DNA of 27,660 nt from Thermocaproicibacter sp036260805 (lineage in GTDB: Bacteria > Bacillota > Clostridia > Oscillospirales > Acutalibacteraceae), in NCBI GenBank assembly GCA_036260805.1, contig DATALZ010000067.1, forward strand, positions 1 to 27,660, given 5' to 3'. Below the pieces are notes generated by a model. It saw nothing but the letters and a program-made list of their open reading frames with translations, did not search any database and was not told where the DNA came from. Positions within the stretch are counted from its first letter, which is position 1. The number at the start of each line of letters is the position of its first letter. The translations under genes were made by a program, and so were the position numbers. Below, in pieces: positions 1-6,950 of the stretch.

Positions 1-1
1 G

Positions 2-964
2 TTCCGCAAAAAAATCGTAGCGCAGGGCAAGCCGGACGTCGTCATCGCTTCGTCCACCTATCCGATGGATATTTACCCGGCGCGCCATATTGCCAAAAAA
101 TACGGAGCCATGCTGATTTACGAAGTGCATGACCTCTGGCCGCTCAGCCCGATTGAACTGGGTGGGATGAGCCCGAAGCACCCGTATATCCGTCTGGTGC
201 AGGCGGCGGAAAATTACTGCTACAAATACAGCGACTATGTCGTTTCGCTCCTGCCGTTTGCAAAAGACCACATGGTTGAACACGGCATGCTCCCGGAGAA
301 GTTCGTTTATATTCCGAACGGCATTGAGAAAGCGGAATGGGAACAGCCGTTCCATTACCCGATGGCTTACCGCGAAGAGCTCAAAAAGTACCACGACGAC
401 GGCTATTTTCTCATCGGCTACACCGGTGCGCACGGGATTGCAAACGCGCTGGACAGTTACGTGGATGCCGGAAGATGGCTGCGCGACAAAAAAATCAAAC
501 TGCTTTCCATTGGCCCCGGCCCGGAGCGCAACAGGCTGATTGATAAAGCGCACAAGCTGGAGCTTGACGATGTGGTGGAATTCCTTCCGCCGGTAAAACG
601 CGACCAGGTGCCGGAGCTTCTTGACCAGCTTGACGCGCTGTACGTCGGCCTGCAGCGCCAGCCGCTGTTCCGTTTCGGAGTCAGCCCCAACAAGCTGATG
701 GACTATATGATGGCCGGAAAGCCGGTCATTTTCGCCATCGACGCGCCGAACGATATGGTTAAGGAAGCGGAGTGCGGTATCTCGATTCCTCCGGAAGACA
801 GTAAGGCAATTGCCGAAGCTGCGGTAAAACTCTCTGAAATGACGCCGGAGGACCTCGAAAAGATGGGCTCTCACGGCAAACTGTATATTATGTCGCATAA
901 CGAATACGATGTGCTGTCCGAAAAATTCCTCAAGGTATTCAGTATGCCCCACGGTGGAAAATGA
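2..964 (+). CDS. Glycosyltransferase family 4 protein, 5'-truncated by the window edge
   Basis: The reading frame is open from base 2, so the true start lies upstream and about 320 C-terminal residues are visible. The C-terminal half has the GT-B/GT4 nucleotide-sugar site: a loop ending in IPNG, GYTGAHG at the start of the second Rossmann domain, and SPNKLMDYMMAGKPV, where GT4 enzymes bind the donor diphosphate. The N-terminal part (EVHDLWPLSPIELGG) resembles WbuB-like enzymes of surface-polysaccharide synthesis. It would move a sugar from a nucleotide donor to a lipid- or glycan-linked acceptor on the cytoplasmic membrane face; the sugar cannot be read from sequence. Its stop overlaps the next start by 4 bp (ATGA), so the two are probably translationally coupled. 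Family is secure, substrate unknown. Confidence 0.9.
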   Translation, partial: FRKKIVAQGKPDVVIASSTYPMDIYPARHIAKKYGAMLIYEVHDLWPLSPIELGGMSPKHPYIRLVQAAENYCYKYSDYVVSLLPFAKDHMVEHGMLPEKFVYIPNGIEKAEWEQPFHYPMAYREELKKYHDDGYFLIGYTGAHGIANALDSYVDAGRWLRDKKIKLLSIGPGPERNRLIDKAHKLELDDVVEFLPPVKRDQVPELLDQLDALYVGLQRQPLFRFGVSPNKLMDYMMAGKPVIFAIDAPNDMVKEAECGISIPPEDSKAIAEAAVKLSEMTPEDLEKMGSHGKLYIMSHNEYDVLSEKFLKVFSMPHGGK

Positions 965-1680
965 GCCCGTCAAAGACAGAAAAAGAATCGGCGGTTCGCT
1001 GGCTTTCGAAAAATGCTCTTCTGCATATGGATATGCTGGAGAGCATCGCAGGCGGAAACGCCGATCTTTTGTATGTATCCGAAAATGGGGTGCTCCTGCT
1101 GCAGACCGTATCCGGAGCGTATATGATGAGCGCACAGGACGAAGGCACGGCGGAAGCGATGCTCGCGGAAATTCCGAATGCATCCTTGTTTGTGGCGCAT
1201 CAGGATTTTTACATTTCGGCCGTGCAGGAAAAATACAGCCTGCCCAGAAGAATGGAATGTTTTCAGGCGGCTTACCTCAAAAACGAACCGTTACCGAATA
1301 TGCGCGTTTCCGATTCGATTCGAACGCTCGACGAATCCTTTCTCCCGTTTTTAATGCGCCATTATACCCATGCGGACGACCCGGAGTATCTGCTGGGGCG
1401 CCTGAAATCCGGCAGCATGTTCGGCGCGTTTCTGGGGGATGATCTCGCCGGTTTTATCGGGATGCACGAGGAAGGCTCCATGGGAATGCTGGAAGTCCTG
1501 CCGCAGTACCGCCGCCGGGGGATTGGAGCTGCGCTGGAAACGTATTTGTGCAGCCGGATTCTTTCCAAAGGGCGAATCCCGTTTGCGCAGATTGAAACCG
1601 CAAACCAGGTCTCGCTGGTGCTCCACCAAAAACTGAATTTTTCCATATCAAGTCAGACACTGAGCTGGCTGATGAAATGA
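961..1680 (+). CDS. GNAT family N-acetyltransferase
   Basis: This is a 239-residue protein. The C-terminal half is a GNAT fold: a beta strand (GSMGMLEVLP) followed by the acetyl-CoA pyrophosphate loop QYRRRGIGAA at residues 182-191, then a terminal segment with VSLVLHQKLNF, the usual place of the family's conserved Asn/Tyr region. The first 110 residues are not a recognisable domain and may be a degenerate second GNAT half. It would transfer an acetyl or acyl group from CoA to an amine. The 4-bp overlap with the upstream glycosyltransferase gene suggests a shared role in sugar or cell-surface modification, but this is inference. A strong terminator starts at the base after the stop codon. Confidence 0.85.
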   Translation: MSPSKTEKESAVRWLSKNALLHMDMLESIAGGNADLLYVSENGVLLLQTVSGAYMMSAQDEGTAEAMLAEIPNASLFVAHQDFYISAVQEKYSLPRRMECFQAAYLKNEPLPNMRVSDSIRTLDESFLPFLMRHYTHADDPEYLLGRLKSGSMFGAFLGDDLAGFIGMHEEGSMGMLEVLPQYRRRGIGAALETYLCSRILSKGRIPFAQIETANQVSLVLHQKLNFSISSQTLSWLMK

Positions 1681-1707
1681 AGAGGCGAAACGGTTCGCCT
1701 CTTTTTT
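1681..1707 (+). terminator. Rho-independent terminator after the GT4-GNAT operon
   Basis: A perfect 9-bp stem (AGAGGCGAA / TTCGCCTCT) with an ACGG loop runs straight into six T residues. It closes the operon and insulates the dehydrogenase promoter downstream. Confidence 0.93.
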
Positions 1708-1779
1708 ACGTCTAAGGAAGAACTGGAAAATACAAGCACTATGAATGGGATAAAATATCCCAAAATTCCGGAAAATATG

Positions 1780-1808
1780 TTGACTAATATATGGCCCAAC
1801 GTTATAAT
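1780..1808 (+). promoter_or_regulatory. Sigma-A promoter of the alcohol dehydrogenase gene
   Basis: TTGACT at 1780-1785 and a consensus TATAAT at 1803-1808 are separated by 17 bp. Transcription should begin near 1815, giving a leader of about 40 nt that carries a Rex-like operator and an AAAGGAG ribosome binding site at 1843-1849. Confidence 0.85.
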
Positions 1809-1819
1809 AGTAGCGCAAA

Positions 1820-1837
1820 TCGTTAAAATTTAAACAA
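1820..1837 (+). promoter_or_regulatory. Candidate Rex (NADH/NAD+ sensor) operator
   Basis: The 18-mer TCGTTAAAATTTAAACAA matches 12 of the 14 fixed positions of the Rex consensus TTGTTAA-N4-TTAACAA and is a near-palindrome. It sits just after the expected transcription start, where a bound repressor would block transcription. Rex control of alcohol dehydrogenases is well known in Clostridia; binding here is inferred. Confidence 0.6.
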
Positions 1838-1856
1838 TCTTTAAAGGAGTAATAAT

Positions 1857-2918
1857 ATGAAAGGTTTTGCAATGGCCGGAATCGGCCACACAAGCTGGAT
1901 TACAAAAAAAGACCCCGTCTGCGGACCAATGGACGCTATTTGCCGCCCGATTGCCCTTGCACCCTGCACATCTGATGTACACACTGTCTGGGCAGGAGCG
2001 CTCGGCGACCGCCACGACATGATTCTTGGGCACGAAGCAGTCGGCGAAGTCGTTGAAGTCGGCTCACTTGTAAAGGAATTTAAGGCTGGGGATAAGGTTA
2101 TCGTTCCGGCAATTACACCGGACTGGAATTCGCTTGAGGCTCAGGCAGGTTTTCAAATGCATTCCGGCGGAATGCTGGCCGGCTGGAAATTCTCCAATTT
2201 TAAAGACGGTGTATTTGCGGAATTATTTCATGTAAATGACGCCGACGGCAATCTGGCACATTTGCCGGATGGCATCAGCCCGGAAACGGCCTGCATGCTT
2301 TCCGATATGGTTCCCACCGGATTCCACGGTGTGGAGCTTGCGGACGTTCAGTTTGGCGACAGCGTTGTTGTTGTCGGCATTGGCCCTGTTGGCCTGATGT
2401 CCGTAGCCGGTACCGCTCTGCGCGGCGCATCCCGCATTTATGCGGTAGGTTCCCGCCCGAACTGCGTTAAAATTGCAAAGGAATATGGAGCAACCGATAT
2501 CATTGATTACCACGACGGCGATATCGCCGACCAGATTCTTGAAAAGACGCACGGCAAAGGCGTTGACCGTGTGGTAATTGCCGGCGGAACTGTGGATACT
2601 TTTGCGCAGGCAATCAGAATGCTGAAGCCGGGCGGAAGAATCGGCAACGTAAATTACCTTGGCGAAGGTGATTACGTTAAGATTCCGCGCGTTGAATGGG
2701 GATGCGGCATGAGCCACAAAATTATCGCCGGCGGCCTGATGCCGGGCGGAAGACTTCGCATGGAAAAGCTTGCTTCCCTTGTTGAGGTTGGGCGTCTTGA
2801 TCCTTCCAAGCTGGTAACTCACCACTTTGAAGGCCTTGAGAGCGTGGAGCCTGCGCTTATGCTGATGAAGGATAAGCCGAGAGACCTTATTAAGCCTGTT
2901 GTCACAATCAAATACTAA
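1857..2918 (+). CDS. NADP-dependent secondary alcohol dehydrogenase, zinc type
   Basis: The 353-residue medium-chain dehydrogenase reversibly oxidises secondary alcohols such as 2-propanol to ketones in the cytoplasm. The catalytic zinc ligands of the C. beijerinckii/Thermoanaerobacter enzymes are all at their usual numbers: C37, H59, E60 and D150. The coenzyme fold has GIGPVG at 174-179, and G198-S199-R200 with Y218 matches the phosphate pocket that selects NADP(H) over NAD(H). The four-cysteine structural-zinc loop is absent, as in this subfamily. It is a single-gene unit with a consensus promoter, a Rex-like site in the leader and its own terminator, as expected for a fermentative redox outlet. 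The sequence resembles the C. beijerinckii enzyme along its whole length, so the family call is strong. The in vivo substrate (acetone, acetaldehyde or another ketone) is not certain. Confidence 0.94.
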   Translation: MKGFAMAGIGHTSWITKKDPVCGPMDAICRPIALAPCTSDVHTVWAGALGDRHDMILGHEAVGEVVEVGSLVKEFKAGDKVIVPAITPDWNSLEAQAGFQMHSGGMLAGWKFSNFKDGVFAELFHVNDADGNLAHLPDGISPETACMLSDMVPTGFHGVELADVQFGDSVVVVGIGPVGLMSVAGTALRGASRIYAVGSRPNCVKIAKEYGATDIIDYHDGDIADQILEKTHGKGVDRVVIAGGTVDTFAQAIRMLKPGGRIGNVNYLGEGDYVKIPRVEWGCGMSHKIIAGGLMPGGRLRMEKLASLVEVGRLDPSKLVTHHFEGLESVEPALMLMKDKPRDLIKPVVTIKY

Positions 2919-2933
2919 TCCATAAAAAGCTCA

Positions 2934-2969
2934 GGGCCGGCCGCAGAAATGCAGCCGGCCCGATGTTTT
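2934..2969 (+). terminator. Terminator after the alcohol dehydrogenase gene
   Basis: An 8-bp stem (GGGCCGGC / GCCGGCCC) continues through one mismatch into GCA/TGC closed by a GAAA tetraloop, followed by a short T tract (GATGTTTT). The stem is strong and the tail modest. Confidence 0.7.
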
Positions 2970-2971
2970 CA

Positions 2972-3000
2972 TTGAAATTAATGGTACGGCGGAATATAAT
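2972..3000 (+). promoter_or_regulatory. Sigma-A promoter of the EFR1 gene
   Basis: TTGAAA at 2972-2977 and TATAAT at 2995-3000 are 17 bp apart, about 50 bp ahead of the GTG start. No operator-like palindrome is seen. Confidence 0.75.
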
Positions 3001-3050
3001 GAAAGCAATCACTGAACAGGCCAGCCAAATGCTGGGAAAAGGGGAAATCT

Positions 3051-3812
3051 GTGAACAATCAGATCTTTTATTTTACCGGAACCGGCAACAGCCTGCAAAT
3101 CGCTCAAAATATCGCTGATTCGCTCGGCGGCAGCGAGGCGATTTCTCTTGCCGGGTACGATCTTTCTGCAGAAGTGGAAGCGGAACGGGTTGGAATCGTG
3201 TTTCCGGTCTACTTTTGGGGCCTGCCGAAAATCGTTGAGCGGTTCCTGAAGCAACTGAAAATTAAGAGGGGCGCTTACGTTTTTGCAGTAGCAAATTACG
3301 GCCTGTGGCCCGGAAAAGCACTGGATGCAGCCGGGAGAATTTTAGAACAGCGCAGCATACCGCTCAACTCTGCGTTCCTGATTAAAATGCCGGATAATTA
3401 TATTTTGTGGTACGGTGCAAAAAGTGAGAAGATCCAGAATAAACTTTTTGAACGGGAAAAAATAAAAATCAAGCATATTGCTGAGATCGTCGGGCGCAAA
3501 GAGGAAAGTCCAATGGAAAAGAGCAGATACGTCGTAGACCGAATCTTTACAAACCCGGTGAACCGTTCGGCCGCGAAGAAATACGGTACGCAGGATTTGA
3601 AGTTCTCTGCAACCGAAAGCTGCGTCGGCTGCGGATTATGTGAAAAAATCTGCCCGGTTCACAACATTACTCTCATCAATCAAAAACCGGTATGGAACCA
3701 TCATTGCGAAGTGTGCCTCGCCTGTATTCAGCGTTGTCCCCGAAAAGCAATTGATTATAATCAAAAGACGCAGAATCGAACCAGATATATAAACCCGAAC
3801 GTGAAATTTTAA
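3051..3812 (+). CDS. EFR1-type protein: flavodoxin domain plus two [4Fe-4S] clusters
   Basis: The N-terminal half of this 253-residue protein is a flavodoxin fold, with the FMN-phosphate loop FTGTGNS at residues 8-14. The C-terminal region has two ferredoxin motifs CxxCxxCxxxCP, with cysteines 191/194/197/201 and 219/222/225/229, enough for two [4Fe-4S] clusters. One polypeptide can therefore pass electrons between a flavin and iron-sulphur clusters. The family is widespread in anaerobic Firmicutes; its partner is unknown. The GTG start at 3051 follows an AAAAGGGGA ribosome binding site at a good distance. It has its own promoter, and the kinase gene follows after 15 bp. It may share a redox role with the upstream dehydrogenase, but only adjacency suggests this. 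Confidence 0.9.
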   Translation: MNNQIFYFTGTGNSLQIAQNIADSLGGSEAISLAGYDLSAEVEAERVGIVFPVYFWGLPKIVERFLKQLKIKRGAYVFAVANYGLWPGKALDAAGRILEQRSIPLNSAFLIKMPDNYILWYGAKSEKIQNKLFEREKIKIKHIAEIVGRKEESPMEKSRYVVDRIFTNPVNRSAAKKYGTQDLKFSATESCVGCGLCEKICPVHNITLINQKPVWNHHCEVCLACIQRCPRKAIDYNQKTQNRTRYINPNVKF

Positions 3813-3827
3813 TTTGTGGAGGTTCCT

Positions 3828-4421
3828 GTGAAAAAGCTGATTATTGTAACTTCGCCCCCGGCAAGCGGAAAAACCTATGTATCAAAGCAGCTTGCCACTG
3901 CCCTGACCCATGTGGTTTACCTCGACAAAGACACGCTGATTCCGCTTTCCAAGCAGATTTTTGCGGTGGCAGGGCAGGAATATAACCGTAGTTCGGAATT
4001 TTTCGAGAAGAATATCCGGGATTACGAGTACCAGACCATCGTGGCGCTTGCACTGGAAGCGCTGAACTACGACAGCATCGTGCTGATTAACGCGCCTTTT
4101 ACCCGGGAAGTCCGCGACCAGGGGTATATTCAGAACCTCAGAACCCAGCTCAGGGAAAAGGATGCGTCGTTAGTCGTCATCTGGGTCGAAACATCCATTG
4201 AGGTCTGCAGGCAGAGGATGATCGCGAGGAACTCCGACCGCGACGCGTGGAAGCTTTCCCATTGGGACGAGTACGTCAAAACGCAGAATTTCAGTGTTCC
4301 CACTGCTTTGGACGATCCCGCGGTGAAGGATGATCTGCTTATCTTTAAAAACTCATCGGAAGAGGAATTTCAGGAGTCCCTGAAACAGACGGTGGCAATT
4401 CTGGAAGAGACGGCAAAATAG
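3828..4421 (+). CDS. P-loop kinase-like ATPase of unknown substrate
   Basis: The protein has 197 residues from the GTG at 3828, chosen because GGAGG (3818-3822) lies 5 bases ahead; a GTG at 3816 in the same frame overlaps that site and is less likely. The Walker A loop is SPPASGKT (residues 9-16), followed by a short strand ending YLDKDTL and a lid-like CRQRMIARNSDRD, the pattern of small-molecule kinases (AAA_33/zeta-toxin-like superfamily). It probably phosphorylates a small metabolite or nucleoside with ATP. It follows the EFR1 gene by 15 bp, so the two are probably co-transcribed. A 25-bp hairpin starts inside the stop codon. Fold class is confident, substrate not. Confidence 0.8.
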   Translation: MKKLIIVTSPPASGKTYVSKQLATALTHVVYLDKDTLIPLSKQIFAVAGQEYNRSSEFFEKNIRDYEYQTIVALALEALNYDSIVLINAPFTREVRDQGYIQNLRTQLREKDASLVVIWVETSIEVCRQRMIARNSDRDAWKLSHWDEYVKTQNFSVPTALDDPAVKDDLLIFKNSSEEEFQESLKQTVAILEETAK

Positions 4422-4472
4422 AGTAAGAACACGCCGTGCGGCAATTCGCCGCACGGCGTGTTCTTACTCTAT
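4418..4472. terminator. Bidirectional terminator: 25-bp perfect inverted repeat between convergent genes
   Basis: Arms 4418-4442 and 4448-4472 are perfectly complementary around an AATTC loop. The repeat begins in the stop codon of the kinase gene and faces the convergent CofE-like gene ending at 4502. On the minus strand the exit sequence is TATTTT; on the plus strand the arm ends in the T-rich TTCTTACTCT. It can stop transcription from both sides. Confidence 0.8.
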
Positions 4473-4501
4473 GCACGATCTGATTTGTATATACCGCCGG
4501 G

Positions 4502-5296
4502 TTAAGCCACCGGCCGAAGTATGATAAAAGGCGTTTGTTCGTTCAGCTGACCGGCAGGGTTGTCCTTGATGATGGATGCAAGTTCGGAGTCGGATACTGC
4601 GGAAAGCGAACCGGATTTGCCGAGAATCTCAACGTTCAAATCGTTTGCATCCACAATCATGCAGCGAATCCCATACTTCCGGTCAATTTCGTTGCAGACT
4701 TTCGTTGGTTCAACAGGGTTGAGTATGGCTAAGTCCCGGTACAGTGCAAAAGCGGAATCGGGGTAAAAACCGTCGATCCCGGCAATTTCATGGCCGGCAA
4801 TCCGGTAGAAAGCACCATGAATCCCAAACAATTTTGTAACGGCGGAGCATAATACGGCAATCAGAATGCGCGGCAGACCGCACAGATTGATTGCAAGCTG
4901 AAGCTTATACGGCTCATCCATTGCCACGCCATATTGATTGGAGGAAGCAAACCGGGAAAGGAATTTGGACCAGAACCCGAGAGTGACGTCTTTTTTCTCT
5001 ATTACATGGTCCTGACACATGGCAATTGTTTTTTCGCTGACCGACAGAATATCACCGCTTTTGTAAACAGGCAGAATATATTTTTCCATCAGTCCGCAAT
5101 AAGATTCTCCTCTGCAGATGAAATGGGTTTGTATGGCTAGACGCCCGTATTTCTTATTCATGGCTGAGACAATGTCCTTCCGGCGGTAGCAGGTGATTCC
5201 GGCCAGCTCCACACGGTCTTCCTGTTTATTTCTAAACTCGCTGTCTTCTGAAACAGCGGGCGATTCCGGCTTTTCAGCCAAATTATTATTTGCCAT
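4502..5296 (-). CDS. CofE-like protein (coenzyme F420-0:L-glutamate ligase family)
   Basis: The 264-residue protein matches the Firmicutes branch of the CofE/FbiB ligase family from memory of its conserved blocks: THFIC near 57, SGDILSVSEKTIA at 80-92, FLSRFASSNQYGVAM near 112-126, SAVTKLFGIHGAFYRIAG at 151-168, IDGF at 174-177 and KDNPAGQLNEQTP at 244-256. Classic CofE adds glutamates to F420-0 using GTP. F420 is not known in most organisms with this branch, so the actual substrate is open. The first 30 residues are a polar extension (MANNNLAEKPESPAVSEDSE) not typical of the family. The start is preceded by AAAGG 9 bases upstream. The gene stands alone, convergent to the kinase gene and divergent from the urt operon. 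Family confident, function uncertain. Confidence 0.82.
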   Translation of the reverse strand: MANNNLAEKPESPAVSEDSEFRNKQEDRVELAGITCYRRKDIVSAMNKKYGRLAIQTHFICRGESYCGLMEKYILPVYKSGDILSVSEKTIAMCQDHVIEKKDVTLGFWSKFLSRFASSNQYGVAMDEPYKLQLAINLCGLPRILIAVLCSAVTKLFGIHGAFYRIAGHEIAGIDGFYPDSAFALYRDLAILNPVEPTKVCNEIDRKYGIRCMIVDANDLNVEILGKSGSLSAVSDSELASIIKDNPAGQLNEQTPFIILRPVA

Positions 5297-5689
5297 TTTT
5301 CCAGACCTTTCAAAATTGTTCCATTAATCTTTTGATAAAAATCAGAGAAAAGCACTTGCTCCGGTAAACGGTGCAACTTTTTAATTATATCTCCGTTGCG
5401 CTGCTAAAAAGGTACAAAAGAGATAAAGTCGAAATACAGAATACTACAAATTTTTTAATAAGATATCAAGCAGTAATTAGGAAATGATGAGAAACAGGCG
5501 TTCTGCCAAAAGCTTTTGATTTATTTAATTTGAATCGTCGCCGCACATTTTTCACTCTTTAGACCGCAGACGCGTTGAGGGGCGCTGAAAGAGCAGAATC
5601 AACGCACGTAATATCCCGGAACGGAATATTATGCTTGTAGTGCTTTAGGAGAATCCCGGAAGGTAAATTCTCAGTCTGGAGATGATTGT
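5297..5689. other. 393-bp gene-free divergent region between the CofE-like gene and urtA
   Basis: The first 200 bp are AT-rich and should hold the minus-strand promoter of the CofE-like gene; a minus-strand TATAAT is present near 5385-5390, but no good -35 was found. The right half becomes GC-richer from about 5570 and contains the structured urtA leader. No open frame here looks coding, and no confident plus-strand sigma-A promoter was found. Confidence 0.6.
5572..5670 (+). promoter_or_regulatory. Structured leader of the urt operon
   Basis: Three elements are visible. A 7-bp stem pairs GCGTTGA (5572-5578) with TCAACGC (5599-5605). A hairpin at 5609-5631 has TAATAT/ATATTA, a C-A mismatch, and CCG/CGG around a GAA triloop. 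The string ATCCCGGAA then recurs at 5613-5621 and 5653-5661, the second copy flanked by GAAT/ATTC. This could be a cis-regulatory RNA or a repeated protein site; it does not match a riboswitch consensus that I can recall with confidence. A GGAG site (5678-5681) follows before the start codon. Confidence 0.4.
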
Positions 5690-6853
5690 ATGAAGAAGAA
5701 ACTGTGCGTTTTGCTTGCCTTTACCGTCATGTTTTCCTGCTTACTGATCGGCTGCGGAAACCAGCAAAACAACTCAGGTGCAAAACCCATTAAAATTGGC
5801 GTTTTGTATTCGCTCAGCGGCGTTACGTCGGTCAGCGAAAAACAGCTTTACAACGGTACGAAGCTTGCGATTGACGAAATCAACCAGAACGGTGGAATCA
5901 ACGGCAGAAAGATTCAAACCGTGTTCGCAGACTATGCCTCGGACCCGGCCAAGGCAGCCGATAAGGCCCGCAAGCTGATTCTGGATGACAAGGTCGTGGC
6001 GATTATCGGCACCTGCTCGTCCTCGGCGCGCCAGGCTGTGAAGCCTGTGGTGGAATCTTACAATTCCCTGCTGATCTACCCGCAGTCCTACGAAGGGCAG
6101 GAAGAATCCAAAAATATCGTTTATGTCGGCTGTATCCCCAACCAGCAGGCCGAAATCTTTGTGAACTGGCTGCTGAAAAACGTGGGTAAAAAGTACTTCC
6201 TGATCGGGTGCGATTTTGTTTACCCGCAGGTGGAAAACAAGCTGGCAAAAACATACCTGGCAAAGGGCGGCGGCAGCGTTGTCGGCGAAGAATATGTGCC
6301 TTACGGCAGTACCGACTTTTCTTCCGTGCTCAACAAGATCAAAACGTCAAACCCGGACGTCATTTACAGCGAGCTGACCGGGGACAGCAACGTTGCGTTT
6401 TACAAACAGTACAGCGCGTACGGCCTGAAGGCTACCATCGCCAGCCTGACGACAAATGAAACCGTTTTAAAATCGATCGGTGTGTCCGCTTCGAAAAACA
6501 GCTATATCTGCGTCGATTACTTTAAAAATGTGAAAAATTCTGTGAACCAGAAGTTTGTGGAGACATATGCGCAGAAGGTTAAGGACGGAACGCAGCCGAC
6601 TTATGCCGTTATGGGCGGCTACAACGGTGCCCTGTTCCTGGGTGAGGCTCTGAAAAAGGCCAAAGACCCCGAGAATACGCAGCAGGTAATTGCCGCTTTC
6701 AAAGGCCTGAAGATGAATTCCCCGTCCGGCGAAATCAGCATTGACAGCACGAACAACCATGCCAGCCTGTACTGCCGAATCGGCAAGGTGGACGAAAAAG
6801 GCGAAATCAACGTGCTTTATGAATCGGAGAAAACAATTGCTCCAAAGCCGTAA
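5690..6853 (+). CDS. urtA: Urea-type ABC transporter substrate-binding lipoprotein UrtA
   Basis: The 387-residue protein is a type I periplasmic-binding-protein fold anchored as a lipoprotein: a positively charged, hydrophobic signal ends in the lipobox LIGC with C22 as the lipidation site. After it comes IKIGVLYSLSG, the usual start of this fold. The blocks YPQSYEGQEESKNIVYVG, PNQQAE and TGDSNVAFYKQ are characteristic of UrtA (urea/short-chain amide) and set it apart from Liv-type amino-acid binders. It should capture urea outside the cell and deliver it to UrtB-UrtC. The ATG is preceded by GGAG 8 bases upstream. It is the first gene of urtABCDE, and a hairpin separates it from urtB. Some clostridial relatives may bind other amides or guanidine-like compounds, so the ligand is inferred. 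Confidence 0.9.
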   Translation: MKKKLCVLLAFTVMFSCLLIGCGNQQNNSGAKPIKIGVLYSLSGVTSVSEKQLYNGTKLAIDEINQNGGINGRKIQTVFADYASDPAKAADKARKLILDDKVVAIIGTCSSSARQAVKPVVESYNSLLIYPQSYEGQEESKNIVYVGCIPNQQAEIFVNWLLKNVGKKYFLIGCDFVYPQVENKLAKTYLAKGGGSVVGEEYVPYGSTDFSSVLNKIKTSNPDVIYSELTGDSNVAFYKQYSAYGLKATIASLTTNETVLKSIGVSASKNSYICVDYFKNVKNSVNQKFVETYAQKVKDGTQPTYAVMGGYNGALFLGEALKKAKDPENTQQVIAAFKGLKMNSPSGEISIDSTNNHASLYCRIGKVDEKGEINVLYESEKTIAPKP

Positions 6854-6873
6854 ACGTAATTGAACCGGCATAA

Positions 6874-6912
6874 CGCCGGATGCCCTTCGTATAGGGTATT
6901 CGGCGCCTCTTT
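6874..6912 (+). terminator. Hairpin between urtA and urtB, possible partial terminator
   Basis: A 13-bp stem with two G-T pairs (CGCCGGATGCCCT / AGGGTATTCGGCG) surrounds a TCGTAT loop and is followed by CCTCTTTT. Outside it, AATTGAA (6858-6864) can pair with TTCAATT (6912-6918). It may stop part of the transcription or protect the urtA mRNA end, so that the binding protein is made in excess over the permease. Confidence 0.55.
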
Positions 6913-6950
6913 TCAATTATTCAGCTTGCCGTTAACGAGGTGATAATTCG

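Noticed and set aside
2223..2825. A 200-codon minus-strand open frame opposite the alcohol dehydrogenase gene
   Set aside because: Antisense shadow; no ribosome site or family pattern.
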